From Owenia fusiformis (taxonomy: Eukaryota > Annelida > Polychaeta > Sabellida > Oweniidae): a DNA stretch of 64,000 nt. The stretch spans positions 39,125,375-39,189,374 of the forward strand of contig CAIIXF020000005.1 of NCBI GenBank assembly GCA_903813345.2, given 5' to 3'. The notes beneath the pieces were generated by a model. It was given only the letters and a program-made list of their open reading frames with translations. It did not search any database and was not told the DNA's origin. The position numbers and the translations under genes were made by a program. This document shows positions 37,352-50,727 of the stretch, piece by piece (the stretch's first letter is position 1; each line of letters opens with the position of its first letter).

Positions 37352-40300
37352 TTATACTACATTCCCTGATGGAGAAGACTGTACTTCATTTCCATTCAAT
37401 TCATGTCCATTTTGTGTTACTTGTCGAGGGTTTTTCTTGTCTTTTGACTCGGATATTTCCTTGAGCAAACTATTTATTGGAGAAATCAAGCCAGATGTGT
37501 CACTAGAATGCGGGTTCCTCTTGGCAAATAACATCTGAAAATATATATATGAATCTATTCATTGTTATGCAACAACGGTTGGCACAAATCGTATGTTCTA
37601 GATCCCACATCTTACCATATTTTAGCTCACATGGTAGGCTATTGTTTAAGCATGTTATCAGTTATTAGACAGTGGGAGAGATAGTGAGAACCATCCAATG
37701 ACATTTGACATATTACGATTACTTACAGTACAAAGAATTACGATTGATGTTGAAATAGTGCACAGTAGAATGAACCCTCCAGCCACACCATAATGTACAG
37801 AGGGATCTGGTCCAAGGCTAAATGTGACAGGTATGCCGATTACTGCAGCCAGAACGGTCACATAGATACAGATGCCAAGATAGTGGCCAGTCACGGATCC
37901 CTTCCCATGGGCTGCAAGCCTGAAATAATTTGCCAATGTATTCAAGTTAAACATACAAAAATACAAGTATAAATGGGATCAAATTGCCAAGACACAAATT
38001 AAGTGTTGCTGCTTTGAATTCATCAAATAGTTAAAATATTATTGCCACTATTTATTCACTAGTATTTAGCATTTTAGGTAATTACCATGCCGGCCACGTG
38101 ATAAAGGCAGCAAAAAGAAGTATAATTGCTTTATATACAAGCATAACGATCCGCCACACAGTCACAGTATTACAGTCACAGACTACACGTAATGTCTGAT
38201 ATATTGTATCTCGTTCCACATCATACTAAAACACAAATGTGAGCAATTTATAATTTATGGATTTGTTGAAATTCACAAAACTAAATATTCATGTTGTAAG
38301 ACTGGTGTTTGAAGCAACCAATTCTTTCCTTACCCTTAAATGGTTAGGGGTTTGATAACTTTTTTCGAAGTTAATCTTTTGACCTGATTTTCTGGCTTTT
38401 CTAAAAACTGGATAAGGCATGTCACTCTAACCCCCTATGAGGAAAGTAAGACTTACTTCTCTCTGAAGATATTCCGTTCTGATATTAAGAGGATCTATGG
38501 ACTGCCATAATACCAAAAGTAAAACATCTAGTAGAAAACATGGGGCTAAGATGATGCAGTATTTCAACTCCTGTTGTACCTTAAGAGAGAAAACATGAAA
38601 GACATGACGTAATTGTTGCTATAGTGACAAAGATGTAACTAACACTCAGTACGACGGCACATTGAAGAAACTACTTTATAAATACTTTCAATTCTATAAC
38701 GTGTCCTGAAAGTATAGGGGCCCCCTAGACAGACATATACCAATGTCTCCATAGTATGTGTCATATATATTGCCAAGTATCATGGTTCAACTCACAAATG
38801 GTAAAAAGCTATAGTTATAGGCATTTCAAAACTTGGTGTTTGGCCAAAAATATAGTTTATTTCAGTATCCTGGAAACAGCCCTGACCTGAAGATATATGA
38901 TGGATATTGAGTTCTAAAAAGAGGATCCCTATTTGAAGCACGTTTAATGTCATATATGGAAAATATTGCTGCTGTTAATATGGCCTATGGAGACACACCA
39001 ACTATTATTTTGGTGTAAAACTGACCTTAATTTTGGCCAAACACTAAATTTTGAAATGCCAGTACATTTTTCCCATTTGTGAGTTAAACTATCGACACTT
39101 GGCAAATCAATGTAACTTTGGATAAGCGTTAAAATGATATATGACACATACTATGGAGACATTGGTATATGTCTGCCTATGGGGACCCCATACTTTCGGG
39201 ACACCCTGCATTTGTATCAAATCCATCACAATTAAATCTGGAATTCTTTTATTGAGTTTAAAGAAATACTTACTGATTTTGTAAGACCTTTGGTATGAAA
39301 GTGGTACATGGCAAATGAATTAACTACCATCCCACCAACTGATAAAGTAAAGCCAAACACAAGCAGCCACGAGGCAACCTAGAAATTCAGAAGATCGGTC
39401 ATTTTAAAGGCAAACATCAATTTCTAAATAATGTATGAATACAATTTGACAGTCATAGTTTTTCATTAATTTCAGATAGTTTCTCTCATTTTCAAGCCCA
39501 ATAACTGCTGTCTATCAAAATCATATGGACTCATAATTTTACAAAATCATCTCATATCATGGTTTGCCCTGGTTTGATGTAACGGTTAACGAGTAATCAT
39601 TCTTTCAAATACTATCAAGTACTACTTTTTCAAAAGTAGTCGATTAAATAAAAGAATACAATATTCCAACGTTAAATATAAATGTGTAATAATGTGTATG
39701 CATCTGTTTGTATGAATGTATATTGTGTATTATGTCTGTGTAAGAAAGATGCAATAAATAAAAAAGCAATTTAAAAAAGATGAAAAAAAAGTTAAAAAAT
39801 GAAGGTGAAAAAATGAATAAAATATTAGTAGTTGTTAGGGCAGACTAACCTTAATGCAGTTTATCTTTATCTTCAATTATCAATGATCAACATGATAATT
39901 GTTAATCTGTATACATACCTGACAAGCACTTTGATGGTTCTCTGCAGTAGCATTATGTTCATCAATTCCCATAAGGATAACAGCTATATTGAGGATCAGG
40001 CACCCAATACACACCATTGCCCTAATGATCGGCCATCCATATGTGTTGGCACTGTATGAAACACAATGTACCATGTTAGATGTACAGATAAATCAAACAA
40101 AAAAGTAAACATTTTTCAAAATCAGGATAGAAATACTATTGCTCTAATAATGATTGGCCACCCAAATGTGATGGCACTGCAAGATACATGTATCGATCAA
40201 GAAATCCAACAAAAAGGTAACAAATTTCAAAATCTAAAATATAAAACCTTAATCAGTAGGGACAGCCACAAGAATCAAAATAACTCACCTGTGATCTCTG

Positions 40301-41058
40301 TAAATGAACATAACTAGAAGAATAGCGAAGCATATGACAATACCAGCACAGGCAATAACAGAGTAGATCGCAAATAAGACTGCAGAAACTTGTAACTGTG
40401 TATATTCTAGACGAGGTTCGGTATTTGGTATAGTGTTACCATATGGCTCCCACATATATTCAGAACTCTTTCTAAAGTCCATAGTTTGAGTAGATCTGTC
40501 ATAATATGCTATTGCTTCGGCTTTGCCACCTGGAATTGGAAGACAAGTATCAGTTCAGTTATGCTTATATATGTTTACGCTTTATAAAATTAAGGTAATG
40601 AAACATTGTGATAATGTAGAATTCCTCATTTCACGTTTGTGATTCTTTTTCTATACTTGGTGCTTTGTGAATTCGTATTGCACCGTTGTACTTACTTCTA
40701 ATTTGCTGGAAGCTAAGGTCTTCTACCCTCGTTCTTTTTTCAGTAAACGACACGGGTCCCTATAATAATAGAATAATCACTCATGGTACAAAATGCGTTT
40801 GGAGGGTAATCAAACTGAATATGAATAGCACTGCATTGGTACATTATTCGATTTCTCATGAAAGAATTACATGCATAACTTTACAAATATATTGGAAATC
40901 GCAAAGGAGATGAAGAATTTGAAGAACAAAACTCAACAGTCTTTTATCAAATGAAAATTAACACTCATAATTAGAAATGTCGAAAATGAATTATCATCCA
41001 AAGGGGATCAAGACTCAAGAGAACTTACAGTTGCACCAGGAAAGGACAATTGTTTCAT
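37352..41058 (-). CDS. 7TM cassette B: tandem copy, exons intact, ligand domain absent
   Basis: Second copy of the receptor's 3' half. Exons: 41029-41058 (remnant of exon 10, starting at an in-frame [13 protein letters not shown]), 40696-40759, 40289-40529, 39919-40051, 39274-39378, 38457-38579, 38086-38225, 37727-37919, 37352-37534. All splice sites, phases and the stop match cassette C. Differences I see are few and conservative (for example KSSEYMW for KSTEYMW, SANTYGW for SAITYGW, several synonymous changes). Read from the ATG it would be a receptor of about 403 residues with only linker, seven helices and tail. Alternatively exon 10 of the full gene could splice to exon 11 here. Whether it is expressed cannot be told from sequence. 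Confidence 0.75.
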
Positions 41059-41822
41059 TGCTTGATTTATATAGCAAAAACATTGATAAAAAATCCTGAA
41101 AGACCTAACACATTTCCCCGTGTACTGCGCCTATTCATTTAGCAATTCAATTGTAAACTTTCTCTTGAAAAAATACATCGATCAGATCAGATCAGATTTT
41201 TCTAGCGAAAATAAGCTACTCCCCCCTCCGTTCATTTCTTAGCTTCTGATCACCGGACATGTCTATGGTGAGACTCTGTTTTGGTCTTTTATCGCACTAT
41301 TTTATCGGTGAACGTTTGAAAAGGAAAATTGCCTTGACACGCATCCAGAAAGTATGTCACGTTTCTTTAACTCACTATGTGGTAGAATCTGGTTAGTTAC
41401 ATGCAAGCACCACCTCTCACAAACGGGGTGACCAAATGGGGTGGCCGCACAAAAACTTTACCTTCTAATTTTGGAATAACTTAATATGATACAATCTTTT
41501 TATGTTTTTGTGTGGATAGAGTGTTCAAATGGATAGGAGAAAAAAATGGTTTACGTATATTGAGTGATTTTTTGATTAAGAGTATCACATTTTAATCTAC
41601 TAAAACAATAAACAAAAGTAGTTTTGTGAAATTATGCGATTTCTGGCTTTGCCAGTATCTGAGTCATTTCCGGATTGCACTCATACATGCATTCTGATAC
41701 TCATGGCATCTTTCTGTTTCACCTTTCTGTTTCATCAACTCAGGGCTGAGAAGAAATGAGATGTCTTGGTTTATCATGATGGCATACATGTATCAGTATT
41801 ATGTGTATTATACCCATTTTCC

Positions 41823-42424
41823 TCAAAGGAGTGGTATCGATATGGCGAACTTTTTGAACAAACATTTCTCTTTCAGTCATCAAAAAATTCTGAAAATTTT
41901 ACACATCGTCAATTTAATGGTCATCTTTTGGATGGTAACATTATAATATGAAAACTACACATATACTTTTCTCTGTATTGTTTTAGAAAACACATCAGAC
42001 ACTTCTTTTGTTCTTGTAGTTTGGAATGAAATAAAACATCTATCCGAACCTCATTGGAACAAAACTACATAAACACAACGTGTTTAGGTCTCTCAATATT
42101 GTAATTGTACAAAGGAAAGTTTGGTTGATTTTAAAAAAGTATCTTGTTCATGAAATAAAAGGTTTATCTTAATTTTAACTATTTTGTTCTATTTTTTGCA
42201 TACTTTTTGTTAAATCAACCAAAATTTCCTTTGTATAACTATAATATTGAGAGGTCTAGGAAAATGTTGTATATGCTATTTTGTTCCAACAAGGTTCGGA
42301 AAGACATTTTATTTCATTCTGAAGAATTGTTAGAAAGGAACAAAAAACAATTGCACTTAAAAACAAAAAGACCATGTTTTTACAGAATGTTTTCAATAAT
42401 TGGTTAAAGAGAAAAACATTATTG
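41823..42424. mobile_element. ATCGAT-end MITE family, copy 6 (unit C)
   Basis: Near-identical to the unit B copy at 33638-34236, including the truncated right end at AGAGAAAAACATTATTG. Confidence 0.78.
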
Positions 42425-43637
42425 TATTCATAATAAAATAAATTGACTACGTATAAAGAATCATAAATTAATATTAAATAAATTAAATAAAATATAAATT
42501 GCGTTCTTTGACAAATACTGTGCAAGACGATCGCGAAGTTTTATTTACTTGATGTCAATAAACTAAAAAAGGTGATTGTCTGTGTTTGCGTTTCAAATTG
42601 TTGCCCCGGATTTCAATGCATTGAATAAGTTTCACTTTCAAAATGCTATTGTAAGCTAGTATTGAAAATAAATGCAAATAGTTCAGTGGTTTAAGGTTAA
42701 GTTCGTGGTTTATGTAGGATATAAGACTTGACGAGATGCCAAAAAGCACGTAGCGATGTGAAGGTCATAAAGAACATTGAAATAAGAACTGTTTCTAATT
42801 CAATGATCTTTTTAAATGAAGATGAAAAAAGATTTTTCTTGATGCTGAATAAGTTTTTCGTCATATTATTTGTCATAATACACTTCTAATGTCCCATTAT
42901 TTGTTTGGAAAAAAATCTGTATTCATACCCTATGTGTCTCTCCGACAGACGATAAGAGATGACTTCATTAGTGCAAAATTGTCGTTTTGAATATTAACCC
43001 GACTGTATGTGTCGTCATTTAGAACCCGTATTGTTTGCTCACCCTCGAAGATTTATTAATCCTATTTGGGAACCATTGCAAACGTGGTTTCTGCATCTAC
43101 ATTGAAAAATTAAGTTCATTCAAAAATAAAAAAAATTCTTGATAATAAAATGGATATGTTTTGGCCCACCGAGTATACTAAAGCAGTTGTAACGGCACTA
43201 TAAAAGCTAGCGCGTGTCGTCGAGAGCTAATTCGCTACCGGGTAGGACACATAAAATTATCGGGTATTCCTCCTGTTTTCATCGGAGCCAATAAAATTTA
43301 TTTAATGATGTAATACGTTCCTTGGAGTTACTTGTGCTTTAATGTTCTCTTCAATTCACATAAAATGTCAATTTAGGCACCCAAAAACCCACATACAAGA
43401 TCAAAACCCAAAAGGGGTGTCCTCGCATTGCTCATTCTCAACCACTTACATCTTAGAAAACAGCTCAACCTGTCAACTATAGATCCAGTGATAGCAAAGT
43501 GATTCCCAAATCAACTTCTGCCTCTAAAACTCTCCTTTTTTATGGATCATTGATCATACATGTACGTGTCATGCCGTAGCCAGCTTCCAGCCAGGGTGGT
43601 GCGATCGCCAAAAATGTTGGTTTCAGATCGTGGCATA

Positions 43638-44010
43638 CACAGGGAGATATGCCGATTACTTAATTTGTACAAAATTACTACTAAATTAGCACTCTGGCAA
43701 AAGTGCACTCATAGGCACACATGCCACGAGTGCTAATTCATGATATTAGTACTCATTTAGTGCTGAAAATCAATTTTATTAGTACTATTTTATCACTCAT
43801 GATATGAGTACTCTTTTAACGCTGAAAAATCAATGAAATTACTGCTATTTTATCACTCATAATATGAGTACACATTTACTACTAACACATGTAATAAATC
43901 AGTAGTCATGTCATAAGTGCTCATTTAGTACTAATATTAACTGAAATGAGTACTCAGTTAGCGCTAAAATGCCATGAGTACTATTTTAGTACTCGGCATA
44001 TCTCCCTGTG
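43638..44010. mobile_element. MITE with TA target duplication (unit C), empty site known
   Basis: The termini are CACAGGGAGATATGCCGA and TCGGCATATCTCCCTGTG. Inner sequence repeats motifs such as GAGTACT and TAGTACT. The flanks read GTGGCATA left and TAAGTGAGC right. Unit A at 25656-25668 reads GTGGTATAAGCGAGC, an uninterrupted site with one TA, so the insertion duplicated TA. Unit B keeps only the left end (35449-35475). Confidence 0.85.
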
Positions 44011-46060
44011 TAAGTGAGCTCAAAAAAAATTAAAGTTGCAACAATTAGTGCAGAGGGGCCATTCAACGATCAACGATATTTCATCAAGATTTACATCTAT
44101 TTTTATTTATATCATATATATGTACAAAGAAACCCCCTAGATAATATTATTTCAGCTGATATTCCTCTTCAAACATGGTGGATCTTAAAAATATAAAAGT
44201 GGATTTCCCCTTTTTGAAGCTTATAACTGAATTTACACTTCTTAATGCTGAAATTGATAGTTTATCTATACATTAAGAAAACAGGTATGTCAAAGAAGTT
44301 ATTAAGCCAAATGTTGAGTTGATAGCTCAGAAGTTAAAATTTTCCTATTTTCTCTCTACGGCCCTGTTGCCCCTTTAAGATTTATTTTGAATCTTACAAA
44401 AAATGATGTAACTTTTTTCAAAATTGAACTAGAATCTTCAAATAAAAAGCTTCTTCAATTCATGGTTCTATTTTTATTGGATACGCCTACATGCGTGATG
44501 TTGACACCGAGAATGTCCATACATAATGTATCCCTGGGAGTAAAATTGCTGATGTCTGTGCTAAAATAGCAAAATCAGACTCGACTTAGAATAACATTAT
44601 ATTCATTTATTCTCATACCTTCGGAGTCTTCCCTTCGGTCCTGCCAGAAACCATAAAACCACGTAAACGTATTATGGAGTTCTGGAGTTTTGAAATTACG
44701 TTGCCTGATGTTATGATTTGGTATATTCTTATCGTATGTCATTTTTCATAATCGCGAGGTTTTTATAATCTTTAAAATAATACCATATTTGGAATTGTAA
44801 GAGTGAAAGTGGTTGGATCACATGATTTACATTAAAGAATATTGAGTAGTGATTTCTTCATAATAATATACCAACCATATCAACTACTTTAGTAATCTTT
44901 CATTTATTCAAAGAATATAAGCTATGAAATTGTTGTATAAAACATCTATATAATTGTGTAGAACACATTGGTTTTTTTAATTATTTAAACAATACAATAC
45001 ATAAACAGTACAAAATGTGAATAAGCACCGTCCTCATTAGTTTTTGTTCAAATCCATGATTCCTTGCAGGTCAAGTGACAGCTTCAGCACCTGCAATATA
45101 GTTGGCAAAATCTGGCCATACCTAAAGTTGCCAGTGGTCCTGTGGCCCAGTGGCCATTTCAGGCACTTCTTGCCAAATATCTTGCAAGTGCATGGTCAGA
45201 ATCAAGACTTCTTAATCATTTAATTGATTCTAGACTACGCAATCATTTGATTCTTAAAGCTGACACTCTCGGCTTTCCAAATGTATATTGGTACCTTAGT
45301 GCAGATGGGGTCATTTATTTGACCCTAATTTGTACTACAACATGGTTTTCAGTTTGATTGAAATTTGTAAACGATGAATCATTTTTTTATAATTGTACCG
45401 CATAAAGTATATAAAAGAAGTGAGTAGCTCCCACAATAATTTGCCATTACTTGTCTTTCATCACCAATATACACATTACTCGATTTGTGTGATATGCATG
45501 CAATGATTGGCTCCCAGGATTCAATCTCGATATCATTTCGTTTCGTTTGGTACACACACTAAGTCACGGGAATTAACAAAGCCTCGAAGGATGTCGTGAT
45601 TACGAAATTCAAAATAAAACACTCGGCATCTTCATATTTTGAATAGCGATTTCTGGTCTCATATATTACACAAACATTTCAAAACACTCAAGAAGTGATC
45701 AAGATATTAACAAAATCTTTTGGATTGCTGATTATGAATTCATAGCCAGTTTAATGTCAGACAATCGACATTTTCAATGGCAGTCATCCTTGACATGTTT
45801 GCCAGGAAACGCGCATTCACAAAGTAAAATTTGAAATCGTGGAAATGGCGGCTAACTCAGTTGAACACCATCAATTCTAAATTACATTAATACTTTTACA
45901 GTTGAGCTTTGCAAACTCTATGAGGATATTCAGATTAAAACTATAGTGAAAATTCTGAGATCAATTTCAATGGCAAATGATTCCAGTTTATAAAACTGAT
46001 CATCGAGGGTAACAGTGGTATCTCTCAGATTTGGGAAATCTACTCCTCTTGCATAAGGCA

Positions 46061-46066
46061 TTTATT
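46061..46066 (-). promoter_or_regulatory. AATAAA directly after the receptor stop codon
   Basis: The stop codon TAA of cassette C is followed immediately by AATAAA on the minus strand. The same arrangement is kept in cassettes B (37346-37351) and A (28780-28785). If used as the polyadenylation signal, the 3' UTR would be only 10-30 nt. Other AT-rich signals further downstream are possible. Confidence 0.4.
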
Positions 46067-49000
46067 TTATACTACATTCCCTGATGGAGAAGACTGTACT
46101 TCATTTCCATTCAATTCATGTCCATTTTGTGTTACTTGTCGAGGGTTTTTCTTGTCTTTTGACTCGGATATTTCCTTGAGCAAACTATTTATTGGAGAAA
46201 TCAAGCCAGATGTGTCACTAGAATGCGGGTTCCTCTTGGCAAATAACATCTGAAAATATATGAATCTATTTATTGTTATGCAACTACGGTTGGCACAAAT
46301 CGTATGTTCTAGATCCCACATCTTACCATATTTTAGCTCACATGGTAGGCTATTGTTTAAGCATGTTATCAGTTATTAGACAGTGTGAGAGATAGTGAGA
46401 ACCATCCAATGACATTTGACATATTACGATTACTTACAGTACAAAGAATTACGATTGATGTTGAAATAGTGCACAGTAGAATGAACCCTCCAGCAACACC
46501 ATAATGTACAGAGGGATCTGGTCCAAGGCTAAATGTGACAGGTATGCCAATTACTGCAGCCAGAACGGTCACATAGATACAGATGCCAAGATAGTGGCCA
46601 GTCACAGATCCCTTCCCATGGGCTGCAAGCCTGAAATAATTTGCCAATGTATTCAAGTTAAACATACAAAAATAATGTATAAATTGGATCAAATTGCCCA
46701 GACACAAATTAAGTGTTGGTGCTTTAATTCATCAAATACTTAAAATATTCTTGCCACTATTTATTCACTTGTATTAAGCATTGTAGGTAATTACCATGCC
46801 GGCCACGTGATAAAGGCAGCAAAAAGAAGTATAATTGCTTTATATACAAGCATTACGATCCGCCACACAGTCACAGTATTACAGTCACAGACTACACGTA
46901 ATGTCTGATATATTGTATCTCGTTCCACATCATACTAAAACACAAATGTGAGCAATTTATAATTTATGGATTTGTTGAAATTCACAAACCTAAATATTCA
47001 TCTTGTAAGACTGGTGTTTGAAGCAACCAATTCATTCCTTACCCTTAAATGGTTAGGGGTTTGATAACTTTTTTCAAAGTAAATCTTTTGACCCGATTTT
47101 CTGGCTTTTCTAAAAACTGGATAAGGCATGTTTTAGCGAAGAAATGTCACAATGTCACTCTAACCCCCCTAGGAGGAAAGTAAGACTTACTTCTCTCTGA
47201 AGATATTCTGTTCTTATATTAAGAGGATCTATGGACTGCCATAATACCAAAAGTAAAACATCAAGTAGAAAACATGGGGCTAAGATGATGCAGTATTTCA
47301 ACTCCTGTTGTACCTAAAAGAGCATGAAAGACATGACGTAATTGTTGCTATAGTGACAAAGATGTAACTAACACTCAGTATGACGGCACATTGAAGAAAC
47401 TACTTTATAAATATCAGAAACAAGTCAAATTCTTTACTTCAGAGAATATTTTTAATTTATTGAGACTTTCGACTAATATCCTTTAGTCTTTTTCAAAATA
47501 TAACAGCATGTATACATTTATGTGACGTCATAAACAGACAATGGAAAATTTAATTATGTAACAAATGACCTAGTAACCTAAAAAATAACAACAACAAAAA
47601 ACATAGATACGAAAAAACGAATGACCAAATAATAACCTTAAGATAAATATATCATCGTTATGGTAACAATTAAACTCAAATATTACTATTGCATACTTTG
47701 CTATACCATTCTTAATTTACAATATTTAGGTTATTATTAGGTCATTCGTTTTTTCGTATCTATGTTTTTTGTTGTTGTTATTTTTTAGGTTACTAGGTCA
47801 TTTGTTACATTATTAAATTTTCCATTGTCTGTTTATGACGTCACATAAATGTATACATGCTGTTATATTTTGAAAAAGACTAAAGGATATTAGTCGAAAG
47901 TCTCAATAAATTAAAAATATTCTCTGAAGTAAAGAATTTGACTTGTTTCTGATATATTAACCAGAGAGATGAACTTACATAGAACTACTTTATAAATACT
48001 TTCAATTCTATAACTTGTCCTGAAAGTATAGGGGCCCCCTAGACAGACATATACCAATGTCTCCATAGTATGTGTCATATATCATTTTAACGCTTATCCA
48101 AAGTTACATTGATTTGCCAAGTATCATGGTTCAACTCACAAATGGTAAAAGGTTATAGTTATAGGCATTTCAAAACTTGGTGTTTGGCCAAAAATATAGT
48201 TTATTTCAGTATCCTGGAAACAGCCCTGACCTGAAGATAGGATCGATATTGAGTTCTAAAAAGAGGATCCCTATTTGAAGCACGTTTAATGTCATATATG
48301 GAAAATATTGCTGCTGTTAACATGGCCTAGGGAGACACACCAACTATTATTTTGGTGTAAAACTGACCTTAATTTTGGCCAAACACTTAATTTTGAAATG
48401 CCAGTAACTTTTTCCCATTTGTGATTTACTATGATACTTGGCAAATCAATGTAACTTTGGATAAGAGTTAAAATGATATATGACACATACTATGGAGACA
48501 TTGGTATATGTCTGCCTATGGGGGCCACCTTACTTTCGGGACACCCTGTATTTGTACCAAATGCATCAAAATTTAATCTGCTGGACTTCTTTTACTGAGT
48601 TTAAAGAAATACTTACTGATTTTGTAAGACCTTTGGTATGAAAGTGGTACATGGCAAATGAATTAACTAGCATCCCACCAACTGCTAAAGTAAAGCCAAA
48701 CACAAGCAGCCACGATGCAACCTAAAAATTCAGAAGAACGGTCATTTTAAAGGCAAAACATCAATTTCTAAATAATGTATAAATACAATTTGACAGTCAT
48801 AGTTTTCATTGATTTCAGATAGTGTCTCTGATTTGTAAACCCAATAGCTGCTGTCTATCAAAATCATATGGACCCATAATTTTGTATATGCATCTGTATG
48901 TACATGTATGTATGTATGTATTTATATTATGTATTATGTCTGTGTAAGAAAGATGCAATAAATAAAGAAAATTGAAAAAATATAAAAAAAAGTTTAAAAA

Positions 49001-50727
49001 TGTACAATGAAGGTGAAAAAATGAATAAAATATTAGAAGTTGTTAGGGCAGACTAATCTTATTGTAGTTTCAATTATCTTTCAAGTATTAATGATCTACA
49101 TGGTTGTTATTAATCTGTATACATACATACCTGACAAGCACTTTGATGGTTCTCTGCAGTAGCATTGTGTTCATCAATTCCCATAAGGATAACAGCTATA
49201 TTGAGGATCAGGCAGCCAATACATACTATTGCCCTAATGATCGGCCATCCATATGTGATGGCACTGTATGAAACACAATGTACCATGTTAGGTGTACAGA
49301 GAAAAAGAACAAAAAAGTAAACATTTTCCAAAAACCATATGGAATAACAGATTATTTCAATTAAAAGGCAAACCACTTTTCTTTAAATCTTGGATAGATA
49401 GTGGTATTATTTATGTCAAAGATCTTATCATTCGAAATGATTTTTTAAATGTAAACTATATTCTAGAAAAATTGAGGAATAAAATAAATTGGATTTCAGA
49501 ATATTTTCAAGTCTCAATTGCAATAAAATCAATAAAAAAAATCATTAACATAGAACAAGCAAACTTCACAAATATATCAAGAAAACTCAATTTCAAAGTA
49601 AAAAATGTTCAATTAGATTTTAGAGGCCAAAAATCCAATTTCTTTTATAACATATTGAAGAATAAAAAATCTGAAAAATGGTTTGTCTCAAAAAAATGGG
49701 AAAAAGATTTCTGTATAACAAATCAATGTAAAATAGATGAAATAAATTGGCAGAATTTTTTTGTTAGCAAGATCATCAAAATTAAAGACAAAAAAGTTGC
49801 CAATTTTAATTTCAAACTAATTAATAACATACTTCCTGGGTTAACTGACTTATTTATCTATGGTATAACAAATTATTATCATTGTAGTATTTGCAATCAC
49901 TTATGTGATTTGAAACATATTCTTTTTGAATGTTGTTTGTCAAAGAATATATGGAAATTTATATACAACACATGTGGTCTCAATATTTCGTATAGAAAAA
50001 TAATAATTGGTTATAATGGCCAAGACTCTCAAACTAATTTTCTGAATTATTTTACAAGTATAGTTGCTTACAGCATTTACAAATCCTACATTTTAGAACT
50101 GAATAGTAAAGAACAAAGAACATTTGAAAAGATACTTTTTATGTTAAAATATGAAATTAATTGTAGAAAAAATGTGTATTATTGTTCCAAATGGAATTTA
50201 TTATCCAAACTACTGCAATAAGATTATGTAAACCTGTTTTTATAAATCATGTACTGTCTATATATTTAGTAAATGAATGAAATAAAGACTATTTTAAAAG
50301 AAAAAAAAAACATTTTCCAAATTCAAGATAGAAATACTATTGTTCTTATGATTGGCCACCCAAATGTGATGGCACTGCAAGATACATGTATCGATCAAGA
50401 AATCCAACAAAAAAGTAACAAATTTCAAAATCTAAAATAGAAAACCTTAATCAGTAGAGACAGCCACAAGAATCAAAATAACTCACCTGTGATCTCTGTA
50501 AATGAACATAACTAGAAGAATAGCGAAGCATATGACAATACCAGCACAGGCAATAACAGAGTAGATCGCAAATAAGACTGCAGAAACTTGTAACTGTGTA
50601 TATTCTAGACGAGGTTCGGTATTTGGTATAGTGTTACCATATGGCTCCCACATATATTCAGTACTCTTTCTAAAGTCCATAGTTTGAGTAGATCTGTCAT
50701 AATATGCTATTGCCTCGGCTTTGCCAC
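46067..50727 (-). CDS. 7TM cassette C (exons 12-18), complete
   Basis: Exon 12 (50487-50727): stalk and helix 1 ([20 protein letters not shown]). Exon 13: helix 2 ([20 protein letters not shown]). Exon 14: helix 3, with the upstream ACQ cysteine and [18 protein letters not shown]. Exon 15: helix 4 ([20 protein letters not shown]). Exon 16: the extracellular VCDC cysteines and helix 5 ([20 protein letters not shown]). Exon 17: helices 6 and 7. Exon 18: tail with EISESKDKK. The ACQ and CDC cysteines are positioned for the conserved TM3-ECL2 disulfide. The intracellular end of helix 3 ([12 protein letters not shown]) departs from the GABA-B K..RVH pattern. One intron carries a snapback element (47414-47958) and another a LINE fragment (49331-50310). 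Confidence 0.92.

Noticed and set aside
49292-49330. Start of the 309-residue frame as a genuine translation start
   Set aside because: This part matches the host intron in units A and B; the retrotransposon begins only after the flanking duplication at about 49331.
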